From: Roseomonas gilardii subsp. gilardii
GTDB taxonomy: Bacteria; Pseudomonadota; Alphaproteobacteria; Acetobacterales; Acetobacteraceae
Assembly: GCF_023078375.1 (NCBI RefSeq)
Contig: NZ_CP095554.1
Location: 1,848,501-1,912,500 of the forward strand
Direction: 5' to 3'
DNA: 64,000 nucleotides
Shown here: positions 54,642 through 63,896 of the stretch, piece after piece
Numbering within the stretch: position 1 is the first letter of the stretch
How the letters are laid out: each line of letters opens with the position of its first letter
Made by a program: the position numbers and the translations under genes
The notes under the pieces: generated by a model
The model's database searches: none
Seen by the model: only the letters and a program-made list of their open reading frames with translations
Told to the model about the DNA's origin: nothing

Positions 54642-55055
54642 TCAGCGCCTGGAGCGGCGGCCTGCGGGGCGCTTGGCCCGTGCCTTCGGCCGGCTTTTTG
54701 GCGGGGCGATGGGCCTGGCTTCCGGGATGCCCTCCGTTCCGGCATAGCGCTGGAGCGTCGCGCCGGCGGCGAGGTGCGGATAGGCCCGGGTGCCTTTCGG
54801 CCATGTCCTCGCGAAGGCGGCCACCTCGGCGTGGTCGTGCCCACGGATGGCCTGGACAAGACAATACGCCGCCTGGGCTGGGCGCAGCCGCTGCTGGCGC
54901 AGCAACTGGTGATACCACTCGCGGGCGCGCAGGGGGCACCAGTCCACCAGGGCTTCCTGCAGGGCCCGGCGCACCTCGGCCGGCAGTTCCTCATAGGCCC
55001 GGTAGGGGTCGCCCCTGAGCTTGCTGTACGGCTTGGCCGCCATGCTGTTGTCCAT
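54642..55055 (-). CDS. DUF6525-like small basic protein
   Basis: 137 residues. The first 85 are helical (YRAYEELPAEVRRALQEALV, CPLRAREWYHQLLRQQRLRP, AYCLVQAIRGHDHAEVAAFA) in the pattern of small alphaproteobacterial proteins annotated DUF6525; the tail is Lys/Arg/Pro-rich (PPKSRPKARAKRPAGRRSRR), suggesting nucleic-acid binding. ATG 55055 with AGAAGG upstream; ATG 55043 possible. It converges on radC and follows the rsmA operon on the same strand. The family call is tentative. Confidence 0.6.
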   Translation of the reverse strand: MDNSMAAKPYSKLRGDPYRAYEELPAEVRRALQEALVDWCPLRAREWYHQLLRQQRLRPAQAAYCLVQAIRGHDHAEVAAFARTWPKGTRAYPHLAAGATLQRYAGTEGIPEARPIAPPKSRPKARAKRPAGRRSRR

Positions 55056-55150
55056 GGCGGCCTTCTACAGGAGGGAAGACCCTGGGGAAATCGCGCCGCC
55101 AACCGCCTGCCGCCCGGCACATATGCGCCGCACCGGACGTAACCGGTGCC

Positions 55151-56020
55151 TCAGCCGCCCTCGCGCGCCAGCAGGGCCCGCGCCAGGGCCTCGAACTCGG
55201 CGATGCCCAGCGTCTCGGCGCGCCGCGTCGGCTCGATGCCGCAACCCGCCAGCAGCGCCTCCGGCTGGCCCAGGGATTTCAGCGAGCCGCGCAGCATCTT
55301 GCGGCGCTGGCCGAAAGCGGCGGCGGTGACGCGCTCCATGGCCCGCGCCAGGGCGGGGGCGGGCTGTTCCGGGCGCGGCACCAGATGCACCACGGCGGAC
55401 CAGACCTTGGGCGGGGGCGAGAAGGCACCGGGCGGCAGGCGCAGCACCATGCTGGCCGCGCAGCGCCATTGCGCGAGCACGGCGAGGCGGCCGTAATGCT
55501 CCGTATCCGGGGCGGCGACGATCCGCTCGGCGACCTCGAGCTGGAACATCAGGGTGAGCGATTCCCAGAGCGCGGCCTGGGACAGCCAGTTCACCAGCAG
55601 CGGCGTGCCGACATTATAGGGCAGGTTGGCCACGACCTTGCGGGGCGCGCCGGTGATGGCGGCGGCATCCACCGCCAGCGCATCGGCCTCCAGCACCGTC
55701 AGCCGGCCCGGGAAGGCAGCGGACAGTTCCGCCAGGGCGGCGATGGCGCGGCGGTCCAGCTCGATCGCGGTGACATGCGCCGCCGGGGCGGAGAGCAGGG
55801 CGCGGGTCAGCCCGCCGGGGCCGGGCCCGACCTCCACGACATGACGGCCGGCGAGGTCGCCGGCCTGCCGCGCCACGCGCTCGCAGACCGCGGGGTCCAG
55901 CAGGAAGTGCTGGCCGAGCGACTTGCGCGCGTCCAGCCCATGCCGGGCCACCGTGTCCCGGAGGGAGGGCAGGGCGCCGGGGGCGTCCGGCCCCGGCACG
56001 GGGGGCAGGGTGCCGGCCAT
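55151..56020 (-). CDS. rsmA: 16S rRNA (adenine1518/1519-N6)-dimethyltransferase
   Basis: 289 residues. KsgA/RsmA motifs: [36 protein letters not shown] (SAM motif I), [26 protein letters not shown] (catalytic NLPY) and [26 protein letters not shown]. It dimethylates two adjacent adenines in helix 45 of 16S rRNA, a late step in 30S maturation. The ATG overlaps the surA stop by one base (TGATG), so it is coupled; pdxA, which often separates them, is absent here. Confidence 0.95.
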   Translation of the reverse strand: MAGTLPPVPGPDAPGALPSLRDTVARHGLDARKSLGQHFLLDPAVCERVARQAGDLAGRHVVEVGPGPGGLTRALLSAPAAHVTAIELDRRAIAALAELSAAFPGRLTVLEADALAVDAAAITGAPRKVVANLPYNVGTPLLVNWLSQAALWESLTLMFQLEVAERIVAAPDTEHYGRLAVLAQWRCAASMVLRLPPGAFSPPPKVWSAVVHLVPRPEQPAPALARAMERVTAAAFGQRRKMLRGSLKSLGQPEALLAGCGIEPTRRAETLGIAEFEALARALLAREGG

Positions 56021-57400
56021 CAGCCGTCCCGGGCGGCGCTGGGCTGGACGCGCATGTCGATCTGCGCCTGCCGGCGCAGGTTGCGCTGCTGCTGCTGCGA
56101 CACCAGCTCGACACGCTCTCGCAGGATCTGCGCCTTGGCCATCTCCGGCGTGTACTGGGCGAGGTTGCGGCTTTCGCGCGAGCAGACGGCGATCACCAGG
56201 ATGCCGTCCGGCGTCACGATCGGCTGGCTGGCCTTGCCGGGCGAAAGGCTGGCGACGAGCTGGCGGAGCTGCGGCGGCTCCAGCGTCTCCTGCCGCACCT
56301 GTCCGGGATCGGCGGGGCGGACGCTGCCGGCGGCGCGGTTCGCCGCCTCCACCGCGTCGCAGCCGCCGGTCACGCGCTGGGCCTTCTCCAGCTGGGCGTG
56401 CTGCTGCTCGGTCGGGTTCTGCGGGTCGAGCTGGCTGGTGAAGGGCAGGAAGGCCTGGCGCAACGTCACCAGCGTGGCGATGTCACGGCCGGTCTCGCGC
56501 TTCTGCCGCAGCGCGACGATGCGGTAGCCGCCCGGCACGCGCACGGCGTTGCTGATGGCGCCGACCGGCATCTGCGTGACGATGCGGGCGATCTCGGGCT
56601 CCAGCTCGTCGGGGCGGACCCAGCCGAGATCGCCACCCTGCAGCGCCGTCTGGCTCTGCGAGAACTGCGTCGCGGCCACGGGGAAGGGCATGCCGGCGCG
56701 CAGGCGGCCGACCACGTCGTTGACGAAGCGCTGAACCTCGTCGGCGCGCGCCGGGTCGTCCACGGGCACGAAGATCTCGGAAACCTGGTATTCCGGCTGG
56801 CCGACGCGTGCCTCATGCGATTCCACGCGCTCGCGGACCTCGGCCTCGCTGGGCTCGGCCTGCTGGCCCAGCGCCTGCCGGATCAGGCGCGACCAGCCGA
56901 TCTGCACGCGGATCTGGTCGAACAGCACCCGCGTGTCGACGCCGTTGGCGCGGAGCTGCGCCACCAGCCCGCCCTTGGGCAGGTTGTTGCGGCTCTCGAT
57001 ATCGGCGAGGGCCGTGGCCACCTCCTCGTCGCTCACCACGATGCGGCGGCGGCGCATTTCCTGGAGGCGCAGCCGGTCGTCGATCACGAGACGCACGATC
57101 TGCGGCTCCAGCCGCGTGATCAGGTCGCTGGAGGCACCGAGGCCCGTGGTCATGGCGAAGAGCTTGGCGCGGCTCGCCACCTCGGACTGGGTGACCACGT
57201 CGCCGTTCACCACGGCGACGATGCGGTTCATGTTCTCGGGCCCCTTCTGAGGCGCTGGGGCGGCCTGTCCGTGCCCGGCGCGCGCGGGGGCGGGGCTGGG
57301 CCTGGGCCGGGAGGCTGGCGGGCAGCGCCAGCGCCACGGCCAGCGCCATGGCCAACGGGGAGGCCAGCGGGAAGGAAAGGGAAGGAAGGGGGCGTCGCAT
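56020..57400 (-). pseudogene. surA: SurA periplasmic peptidyl-prolyl isomerase, signal peptide out of frame
   Basis: The frame from ATG 57231 (MNRIVAVVNGDVVTQSEVAS) down to 56020 encodes the SurA chaperone core and parvulin domain (YQVSEIFVPVDDPARADEVQ, TALQGGDLGWVRPDELEPEI, SNAVRVPGGYRIVALRQKRE), needed for outer-membrane protein folding. It has no signal peptide. Just upstream another frame (from ATG 57400) encodes MRRPLPSLSFPLASPLAMAL and an alanine/leucine core ending PAQAQP, a perfect export signal. Removing one base from the C run corresponding to 57286-57290 joins them (~459 aa). So the gene is probably intact in the cell with one spurious base here. Between lptD and rsmA. Confidence 0.85.
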
Positions 57401-57534
57401 GGGCTTGTTCCGGGATCAGGTCCGCCCGCCGGCTGCGTGGCCCGGGGTCCGGGGGCCGGTTCCGCGGGGCGGGAAGGGCAGGGGGAGGGCGGGTGTCACA
57501 GGCGGGACATCACGGGGAGGGAAAGGGGCGGGCA

Positions 57535-59874
57535 TCAGAGGGCACGGAAGCCGAAATCGCCCAGGGTCTTGAAGCCGACCCGGATGAGCAGCGTCGTGGA
57601 GGATGGATAGAGGGTGCCCGAGGACTGCTCGGCATAGGATTTGTAGAAGCGGGTGTCGAAGATCAGGCACTCGTCCTCGTAGGTGAGGTTCGCGCCGACG
57701 GAGACGCCGCGCTTGAGCTCCAGGTCATAGCGGCCGAAGGCACCGGTGGACCAGTGCTGGTTGACCCTCACATTGGCCGAACCATAGACCTCCCGCCGGT
57801 AGGTGGAGGGTGTCAGGTAGGTCTGCGGTACGGAGTAGAAATAGCCGGCCGTGGTGCTGACGGGGATGCCGACCAGCCCGTTGAAGTCGAGCCGCGAGGA
57901 GACGTCGACCATCTGCCGGTCGAAGCTGCTCTTGTCGAAGCGGCCGCGGCCGATCACGCTCAGCCAGGGCGTGGGCGAGACGCGGATGCGCGCGACCACG
58001 TCCGAGACCTCGTCGCGCAGGCCGGAATTCGTGGCGAAGACCTCCTCCTTGGAGGCGCGGTAGGACTGGCCGACCAGCCCCTCGACCTGGCCGCCATTGG
58101 GGAAGAACCAGGCCGAGCGCAGCGCCGCATCGATGCGCGAGCCGCCTTCCTGCCGATCGCGGCCGGTGAAGCGGTTGAGCGAGAAGAGGTTGGCGTCGCT
58201 GAACTCGAAGTCGAGGCTGTCCTCGTTCGGGATCAGCGTCTGGCGGCCGGTGGCGGGGCCGGTCACGATCTGCACATGCGGCTCGATGAGCTGGCTGCCA
58301 TAGGCGCCGGCGGAGCGGATGAAGGGCATGCGCCAGTCGATGGCGGCGCGGACATTGGCGGTCGCCATCTCCCGGCTGCTGACCGAGGCATAGAAGGGCG
58401 CCTCGTTGAAGTCGCTGGCCGAATAGCCCTGCGCATCCCCCTGGAACCTGAGGGTCCAGAGATCACCGAGCGCGCCGTAGCGCGGCAGGTCGTAGGTCAG
58501 GCGGGTGGCGAGGCGGCGGGTGTCCGCGCCCTCGGTGCGGAAGAGGTTGTAGTTGGAGGTGTCGATGGTCGCGAGGCCGCCGAGGCTGTCGGGGCGGAAG
58601 GCATGCTCGAAATAGATCGTGGGCAGCGCGTAGGGGATCTGCCCCACATCGTCGACGTCGCGCAGGCCCTGATAGGCGCGGCTGTCGATCTTGGCGTAGG
58701 TGTCGGTGCCCCAGAAGCCCTCGGCGTAGATGTTGCTCGTCAGGACGCGCTGGGTCGGGAAGCGGAAGGCGCGAAGATAGGATTCCGAGGTGGCGCGGTT
58801 GACGTTGAAGCCGACGCGCCAGTTCTCGTCGATGTTGAACGTGCCCTTGCCGAAGATGTGGCCGCCGGCACCGGTTTCGTTGTTGACCCGGGACGAGCCG
58901 TCGAGTTCGCCGACCGAGCCCTGGATGTCGATCTGGCCGAAGTTGAAGCGCTGGCGGTAGCGCGCGGCCAGCGACGGGGCGATCCTGGTCGAGATGGTCG
59001 GCGTGAGCGTCAGGTCGGAGCTGCCGTCGATGGCCCAGTAGTAGGGCAGCTCGACGAAGCCGCCGAGATAGCTCGTCTGCCCGAAGGAGGGCGAGAGGAA
59101 GCCCGAGGAGCGCGGCGCCGAGGGATCGGGCATGGAGAGATAGGGCGAGTAGAAGACCGGCCAGCCATCGAGGCGCACCTGCGCGTCGCGGAAGCGGATG
59201 CGCTGCGCTTCCTCGTCACGGGTGGCGAGGCGGGACTGGATCTGCCAGAGCGGCGGGCGCGTCGGGTCCTCGGCGCAGAGGTTGCAGGCCGAATAGACCG
59301 GCCGTGCCATGTCGGTGATGGCGCCGCCGGGGCGGTCGGTGCGGCGGGCGCCATTGGCCACCAGCTTGCCGTTCTGGGCGAGCAGGGCGCTCATCCCCTC
59401 CAGCACGCCGTCCTTCATGTTGCCCGTCAGCTCGGCGCGGTCGGCGAAGAGCACCTGCCCGTCCGGCTGGAGGAGCTGGACATTGCCTTCCGCCGTGGCG
59501 ACGCCGGTGTCGCGGTTGTAGGTGAACTTGTCGGCGCGCAGGATCTGCTCGTTCTGCCAGGCCTCGACATGGCCGGTGGCGGTCACGATCTTGCTGTTGT
59601 CGTCGTAGTCCACCTGGTCGGCGGTGAAGGTGACCGGGGCGTTGCGGTCGGCCGGGCTGCCCACCAGGCCGCCGAAGGCGGCGCTGGGGCCCGGCCGGGC
59701 CGGCGCGGCGGCGCCGGAGTGCGTTCCGGCCGGTGCCCCCGTCGTCTGGGTTCCCGTCGGCGTACCGGTTGGCGTCGTGGTACCGCCTGTGCCGCTTTCC
59801 TGGGCTCCCAGGGGCCCGGCCGCGAGAAGCAGGCAGAGGGCCGTGCCGCCCAGCAGGGACGGGCGCAACGCCAT
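57535..59874 (-). CDS. lptD: LPS-assembly protein LptD
   Basis: 779 residues. Signal peptide ending LLLAAGPLGAQ; a low-complexity Thr/Gly linker; the N-terminal OstA beta-jellyroll (TFTADQVDYDDNSKIVTATG, HVEAWQNEQILRADKFTYNR, GNVQLLQPDGQVLFADRAEL); then a ~500-residue LptD barrel with alternating aromatic strands and the C-terminus LIRVGFKTLGDFGFRAL. Cysteines at CNLCAEDP and in DECLIFDTRFY may form the essential inter-domain disulfides. It inserts LPS into the outer membrane with LptE. It lies between lptG and surA. A 12-bp-period repeat occupies its 5' leader. Confidence 0.94.
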   Translation of the reverse strand: MALRPSLLGGTALCLLLAAGPLGAQESGTGGTTTPTGTPTGTQTTGAPAGTHSGAAAPARPGPSAAFGGLVGSPADRNAPVTFTADQVDYDDNSKIVTATGHVEAWQNEQILRADKFTYNRDTGVATAEGNVQLLQPDGQVLFADRAELTGNMKDGVLEGMSALLAQNGKLVANGARRTDRPGGAITDMARPVYSACNLCAEDPTRPPLWQIQSRLATRDEEAQRIRFRDAQVRLDGWPVFYSPYLSMPDPSAPRSSGFLSPSFGQTSYLGGFVELPYYWAIDGSSDLTLTPTISTRIAPSLAARYRQRFNFGQIDIQGSVGELDGSSRVNNETGAGGHIFGKGTFNIDENWRVGFNVNRATSESYLRAFRFPTQRVLTSNIYAEGFWGTDTYAKIDSRAYQGLRDVDDVGQIPYALPTIYFEHAFRPDSLGGLATIDTSNYNLFRTEGADTRRLATRLTYDLPRYGALGDLWTLRFQGDAQGYSASDFNEAPFYASVSSREMATANVRAAIDWRMPFIRSAGAYGSQLIEPHVQIVTGPATGRQTLIPNEDSLDFEFSDANLFSLNRFTGRDRQEGGSRIDAALRSAWFFPNGGQVEGLVGQSYRASKEEVFATNSGLRDEVSDVVARIRVSPTPWLSVIGRGRFDKSSFDRQMVDVSSRLDFNGLVGIPVSTTAGYFYSVPQTYLTPSTYRREVYGSANVRVNQHWSTGAFGRYDLELKRGVSVGANLTYEDECLIFDTRFYKSYAEQSSGTLYPSSTTLLIRVGFKTLGDFGFRAL

Positions 59875-59923
59875 CCCGCGCGGCCGGGCGGCGACCCGGA
59901 GTGCGGCGGGGCGGGAAGCCCCC

Positions 59924-59971
59924 GGAATGTCCCTTGGGATGTTCCGTGGGATGCTTCCTGGGACGATGCCT
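59924..59971. repeat. 12-bp-period repeat between lptG and lptD
   Basis: Four degenerate units in register: GGAATGTCCCTT, GGGATGTTCCGT, GGGATGCTTCCT, GGGACGATGCCT. It lies within the 106-bp lptG-lptD gap, in the lptD leader. Confidence 0.6.
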
Positions 59972-59980
59972 GTCGGCGCA

Positions 59981-61117
59981 TCAGCCGTCCTCCAGATGCA
60001 GCAAAAGGGTCAGGGCCAGCAGCAGGCCGGCCAGGGCGGGTGCCCAGGCGGCCAGGACGACGGGAAGGGTGCCGGTCTCGCCGAACTCCCCCGCCACCCG
60101 GTCCAGAACGAAGAGGGAGAAGCCGGCCGCCACGCCGAGGCCCAGCATCTGCGCCACGCCGCCGCGCCGGGCCTGGCGCATGGAGAAGCCGGCCGAGAGC
60201 AGCGCCATGGCCAGGCTCAGCACCGGCAGGGCCAGCAGGGACTGGTAGTGCAGGCGGTGCCGGACCGCCGAGAAACCGGCCGATTCCAGCACCCCGATGA
60301 AGTCCGGCAGTGCCCAGAAGGAGAGAGTGTCGGGGCTGGCGAAGCTGTCCTCGATCCGGGCGGGCGTCAGGTCGGTGGGCAGGGTGATCCGTCCGGGCTC
60401 GGAGGCGCGGCGGTCCTGCCCGAAGGTCACGGCGTCCTCCAGCACCCATTCGCCGACGCCGCCATGGCTCTGCAGCTCCGCATGCGGCGCCTCGACGCGG
60501 GCCAGCGGCCTGTCGTCGCCGGACAGGCGCCAGACGCTGACGTCGTCGAGCTTCAGGGCGGCACGCTCGATCCGGTTGCTGTTCACCGCCGGCCGCCCGG
60601 CCAGGATGGCGACGCCCTGCGGCTCGATGGTCCGGTCCGCCTGCCGCAGCCAGAGCCGGCCGCCGGCCAGGGCGGTGATGCCGGAGGCGTTGCGCAGGTA
60701 GATGCCGTCCAGCCGCTCCGCCCGGGCCAGCATGGCCGAGGAGAGCGGCGAGATGCCGGTGGTGGCGACGATGCCGATCAGCAGGGCCACCGCCGCGGGG
60801 CCGGTCAGGAAGCCCCAGGCCGAGATGCCGGCGGCACGGGCCACCACCAGCTCCGAGGAGCGGGACAGGCGCCAGAAGGCGACGATGCCGCCCAGCAGCA
60901 CGGCGAAGGGTAGGATCTGCATGGCCATGAAGGGCAGGCGCAGCCCGCCGATCGTGGCCACGATGCCGAAGCTGGCCTCCGCCCGGGTGGCGGCGCGCCG
61001 CAGCAGCTCGATGAAGTCGAACAGCGAGACCAGCCCGGTGAGCGCCAGCAGCATGGCCAGGACCATGCCGGTGAAGCGCCGGGCCACATAGAGGGTGAAG
61101 GTGAGGGGCAGGCTCAT
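59981..61117 (-). CDS. lptG: LPS export ABC permease LptG
   Basis: 378 residues: three membrane helices near each end with a periplasmic jellyroll between (LPLTFTLYVARRFTGMVLAM start; LRLPFMAMQILPFAVLLGGI; RSSELVVARAAGISAWGF cytoplasmic coupling helix; C-terminal LLALPVLSLAMALLSAGFSM). Works with LptF and LptB to extract LPS from the inner membrane. Its ATG overlaps the lptF stop by four bases (ATGA). The usual LptG length is ~360, so it is complete. Confidence 0.93.
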   Translation of the reverse strand: MSLPLTFTLYVARRFTGMVLAMLLALTGLVSLFDFIELLRRAATRAEASFGIVATIGGLRLPFMAMQILPFAVLLGGIVAFWRLSRSSELVVARAAGISAWGFLTGPAAVALLIGIVATTGISPLSSAMLARAERLDGIYLRNASGITALAGGRLWLRQADRTIEPQGVAILAGRPAVNSNRIERAALKLDDVSVWRLSGDDRPLARVEAPHAELQSHGGVGEWVLEDAVTFGQDRRASEPGRITLPTDLTPARIEDSFASPDTLSFWALPDFIGVLESAGFSAVRHRLHYQSLLALPVLSLAMALLSAGFSMRQARRGGVAQMLGLGVAAGFSLFVLDRVAGEFGETGTLPVVLAAWAPALAGLLLALTLLLHLEDG

Positions 61118-62268
61118 GCGGCGGCGAGCCGCCGGCGGCGCGGCCAGCCGGGCATGCCCGACAGGACCCAGGCGGAGATCAGGCCGGGGCCCACCGCGTG
61201 CAGCCAGATCAGCGGCACCAGGGCGTTGTTGCGGGCGGCGAGGTTGCCCACGGCGAGTCCCAGCGCCAGCAGCCCGACCACGGTGCCGACCCCGACGCCG
61301 ATGGCGAAACCGCCGCCGTGGCGGCGGAAGCCGCTGGCCAGGGCGGTGGCCAGGCCGACCAGGGCGAAGGAGAGGGTCGTCAGGGGATTCGAGAGGCGCT
61401 GGTGCGCCTCGGCGTAGAATTTGCGGATGTCGCGCTCCGGCAGGTTCTCGGCGGGGTCGGGGTGCAACAGCTCGCTCACCGAACGTTCCCGCGAATCGCG
61501 GTTGCGGGAATCATCGTCGCTCCGGCCGGTGCGGGCCAGATCCACGCTGTTCTCGCCGAAGGTCAGCACCGCGAGGCGCAGGGTCGGCGGCGTGCCGGGC
61601 GGGCTGCCGGCGGGCGGGGCCACGCGCTCGACCTGCTGGCGCTGGCCGTTGAGCAGGATCACCCGCGGGCCGCTCGGGGTCTGGGTGATGCGCCCTTCCT
61701 CCGCCAGGATGGTCACCGGGGCGCCGGCGTCACGGCTGTCCTGCACCAGGATGCCACGGAGCGTGCCGTCGCGCTGCCGCAGCCGGGCATAGACGGTGAG
61801 ATCGTCGCCGACGCTGCTGAAGACCCCTTCCTGCACCAGGATGGCGGCCATCTGGTTGCGGATCTCGAACTGCCAGGTGCGGAAGGCGGTGTGGCTCATC
61901 GGCACCAGCCAGAGCTGCAGCATGAAGCACAGGCCGGTGGCGATCACCGCCAGGTACAGGGCGGGGCGGGAAAGCTGCCACTGCGACAGGCCGGCCGCGC
62001 GCATCACCACCAGCTCCCGGTCCGTGGACAGGCGCACATAGGTGAAGAGCGTCACCACGAAGGTCGCGATGGGCAGGATCACGGCGAAGAAGGAGGGCAT
62101 CAGCAGCCCGGTGAGTTCCAGGAAGACGGCAAAGGACAGGCCCCGGTCGAGCACCAGCTCGATGAAGCGGAGGCTCTGGGTCAGCCAGATGAGCAGCGCC
62201 AGCCCCACCGTGACCGCGATGAGGGCGACGGCGAGCTGGCGGAAGATGTAACGATCCAGCCGTGACAT
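61114..62268 (-). CDS. lptF: LPS export ABC permease LptF
   Basis: 384 residues. YIFRQLAVALIAVTVGLALL, PSFFAVILPIATFVVTLFTY, STDRELVVMRAAGLSQWQLS (coupling helix) and QRLSNPLTTLSFALVGLATA match LptF; the periplasmic domain holds VQEGVFSSVGDDLTVYARLR. First gene of the lptF-lptG-lptD-surA-rsmA transcription unit. ATG 62268; a stem-loop lies upstream at 62294-62317. Confidence 0.93.
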   Translation of the reverse strand: MSRLDRYIFRQLAVALIAVTVGLALLIWLTQSLRFIELVLDRGLSFAVFLELTGLLMPSFFAVILPIATFVVTLFTYVRLSTDRELVVMRAAGLSQWQLSRPALYLAVIATGLCFMLQLWLVPMSHTAFRTWQFEIRNQMAAILVQEGVFSSVGDDLTVYARLRQRDGTLRGILVQDSRDAGAPVTILAEEGRITQTPSGPRVILLNGQRQQVERVAPPAGSPPGTPPTLRLAVLTFGENSVDLARTGRSDDDSRNRDSRERSVSELLHPDPAENLPERDIRKFYAEAHQRLSNPLTTLSFALVGLATALASGFRRHGGGFAIGVGVGTVVGLLALGLAVGNLAARNNALVPLIWLHAVGPGLISAWVLSGMPGWPRRRRLAAA

Positions 62269-62293
62269 GGCGGGGGCAACCTATCCAGCCGAG

Positions 62294-62317
62294 GGGGCGC
62301 CGGCAAATCGGCGCCCC
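62294..62317 (-). terminator. Stem-loop between the D-2-hydroxyacid dehydrogenase gene and lptF
   Basis: Perfect 9-bp stem GGGGCGCCG / CGGCGCCCC with loop GCAAAT, 116 bp after the dehydrogenase stop and just before the lptF start. No U-run follows; could terminate the upstream gene or shape the lptF leader. Confidence 0.35.
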
Positions 62318-62432
62318 GGAACCGCCAGCCTCTACAGCCTTTCCGTGGCCTTTCCGAGACTTGTCGTGGCTTCTTCGCGAGGCCCGGAAACCCGCTGTTG
62401 CAAACAGGTGCCGGAGCCGGGGGTGGCCGGGG

Positions 62433-63896
62433 TCAGCCGGGGAAGACCTTGCCGGGGTTCATCAGCCCCTTCGGGTCCAGCGCCGCCTTGATCCGGCGCA
62501 TCGCCTCGTACTCCGCGCCGCCGCGCCAATCGGCCAGCATGTCGGTCTTGAGCCGCCCGACCCCGTGCTCGGCCGAGAAGGAGCCGTCCAGGTCGCGGAC
62601 CACGGCGTTCACCGCCTCCATCAGGTCATGGGCCCGGGCCAGGAAGGCGGCGGCGTCCATGCCCTCGGGCTGGACCACGTTCATGTGGATGTTGCCGTCG
62701 CCCATATGGCCGAAGGGCACCGGGCGGCAGCCGGGCACCAGGGCCTGCATGGCCTCGGCCGAGCGGCGGATCATCTCCGGCACCCGGGAAACGGGGACGG
62801 AGACATCATTCTTCACATTTCCGCCGGCGCGCTTCTGGGCCTCGGCATGCTCCTCCCGCAGCCGCCAGAGGTTGGCGGCCTGGGCCTCGCTTTCCGGCAG
62901 GGCGGCGTCGAGCACCTCGCCGGCCTCCAGCGCCTCCTCCAGCACCGCCTCCATCAGCCCGCGCAGGTCTGCATCGGGGCGGGAGGAGGCGAGGTCCACC
63001 AGCACATAGTGATCGGCGCGTTCGGCCAGAGGCAGGGTCGCGCCCTCGATCAGGCCCGTCACGAAATCCATCCCGGCGCCGGACATGTATTCGAAGGAGC
63101 GGACGCTGCTCTCGTCCCGGTCGCGGAAGCGGCGGAACAGGGCCAGGGCCGCGTCCTCGTCCGTCATGGCGCAGAGGGCCAGGGCGGTGGTGCGGGGGCG
63201 GGGGAAGAGGCGCAGCACCGCGGCGGTGATGATGCCCAGCGTGCCCTCGGAGCCGGCGAAGAGCTGGCGCAGGGCGAAGCCGGTGTTGTCCTTGCGCAGC
63301 CGCCGCAGCCCCTCGACCACGCTGCCGTCGGGCAGGACGACCTCGATGCCCATCAGCAGGTCCCGGGCATTGCCGTAGCGCACCGTGTTGTTGCCGCCGG
63401 CATTGGTGGCCAGCACGCCGCCGATGGTGGCCGAGCCCTCAGCGCTGAGGGAAAGGGGGAAGAGGCAGCCCGCCTCGGTGGCCGCGTCCTGGGCGTTCTT
63501 CAGGATCACCCCGGCCTCGGCGACCATGGTCATGTCCACCGGGTCGATGTCGCGGATGCGGTTCATCCGGGCCAGGGAAAGCACCACCTGCCGCCCGCTC
63601 TCATCTGGCATGGCGCCGCCGACCATGGAGGTGTTGCCCCCCTGGGGCACCACGGCCACGCCCGCCGCGCTCAGCAGCCGCATCGCCGCCGCGAGTTCCG
63701 CCGTGCTGGCCGGGCGCAGCAGGGCGGGCGAGGCGCCGTGATAGAGGCCGCGCCAGTCGGACAGGAAGGGCGCCATGTCCGCCGGGTCCGTGATGAGCCC
63801 GCGCGGGCCCAGCAGGGTGGAGAGCGCGTCCAGCAATGCCGGGGGCAGCGCGGTCGGGGCGGTGTTGGCGCGAGGGGTGGCCGTGGCGTCGGTCAT
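62433..63896 (-). CDS. FAD-linked D-2-hydroxyacid dehydrogenase (GlcD/D2HGDH family)
   Basis: 487 residues. PCMH FAD domain: VAVVPQGGNTSMVGGAMPDE, PLSLSAEGSATIGGVLATNA, GGNNTVRYGNARDLLMGIEV, FAGSEGTLGIITAAVLRLFP; FAD-oxidase C domain: PFGHMGDGNIHMNVVQPEG (catalytic His region), FSAEHGVGRLKTD and the C-terminal LDPKGLMNPGKVFPG. It oxidises a D-2-hydroxyacid such as D-2-hydroxyglutarate or D-lactate, passing electrons to the respiratory chain. Sequence resembles D-2-hydroxyglutarate dehydrogenase most, but this cannot be settled by eye. ATG 63896 near the window end; its promoter lies in 63897-64000. Confidence 0.88.
   Translation of the reverse strand: MTDATATPRANTAPTALPPALLDALSTLLGPRGLITDPADMAPFLSDWRGLYHGASPALLRPASTAELAAAMRLLSAAGVAVVPQGGNTSMVGGAMPDESGRQVVLSLARMNRIRDIDPVDMTMVAEAGVILKNAQDAATEAGCLFPLSLSAEGSATIGGVLATNAGGNNTVRYGNARDLLMGIEVVLPDGSVVEGLRRLRKDNTGFALRQLFAGSEGTLGIITAAVLRLFPRPRTTALALCAMTDEDAALALFRRFRDRDESSVRSFEYMSGAGMDFVTGLIEGATLPLAERADHYVLVDLASSRPDADLRGLMEAVLEEALEAGEVLDAALPESEAQAANLWRLREEHAEAQKRAGGNVKNDVSVPVSRVPEMIRRSAEAMQALVPGCRPVPFGHMGDGNIHMNVVQPEGMDAAAFLARAHDLMEAVNAVVRDLDGSFSAEHGVGRLKTDMLADWRGGAEYEAMRRIKAALDPKGLMNPGKVFPG

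Noticed and set aside
56398-60300. A 1300-codon open frame on the + strand opposite surA and lptD
   Set aside because: Same kind of GC-driven shadow; composition is unlike proteins, and the true genes are on the minus strand.
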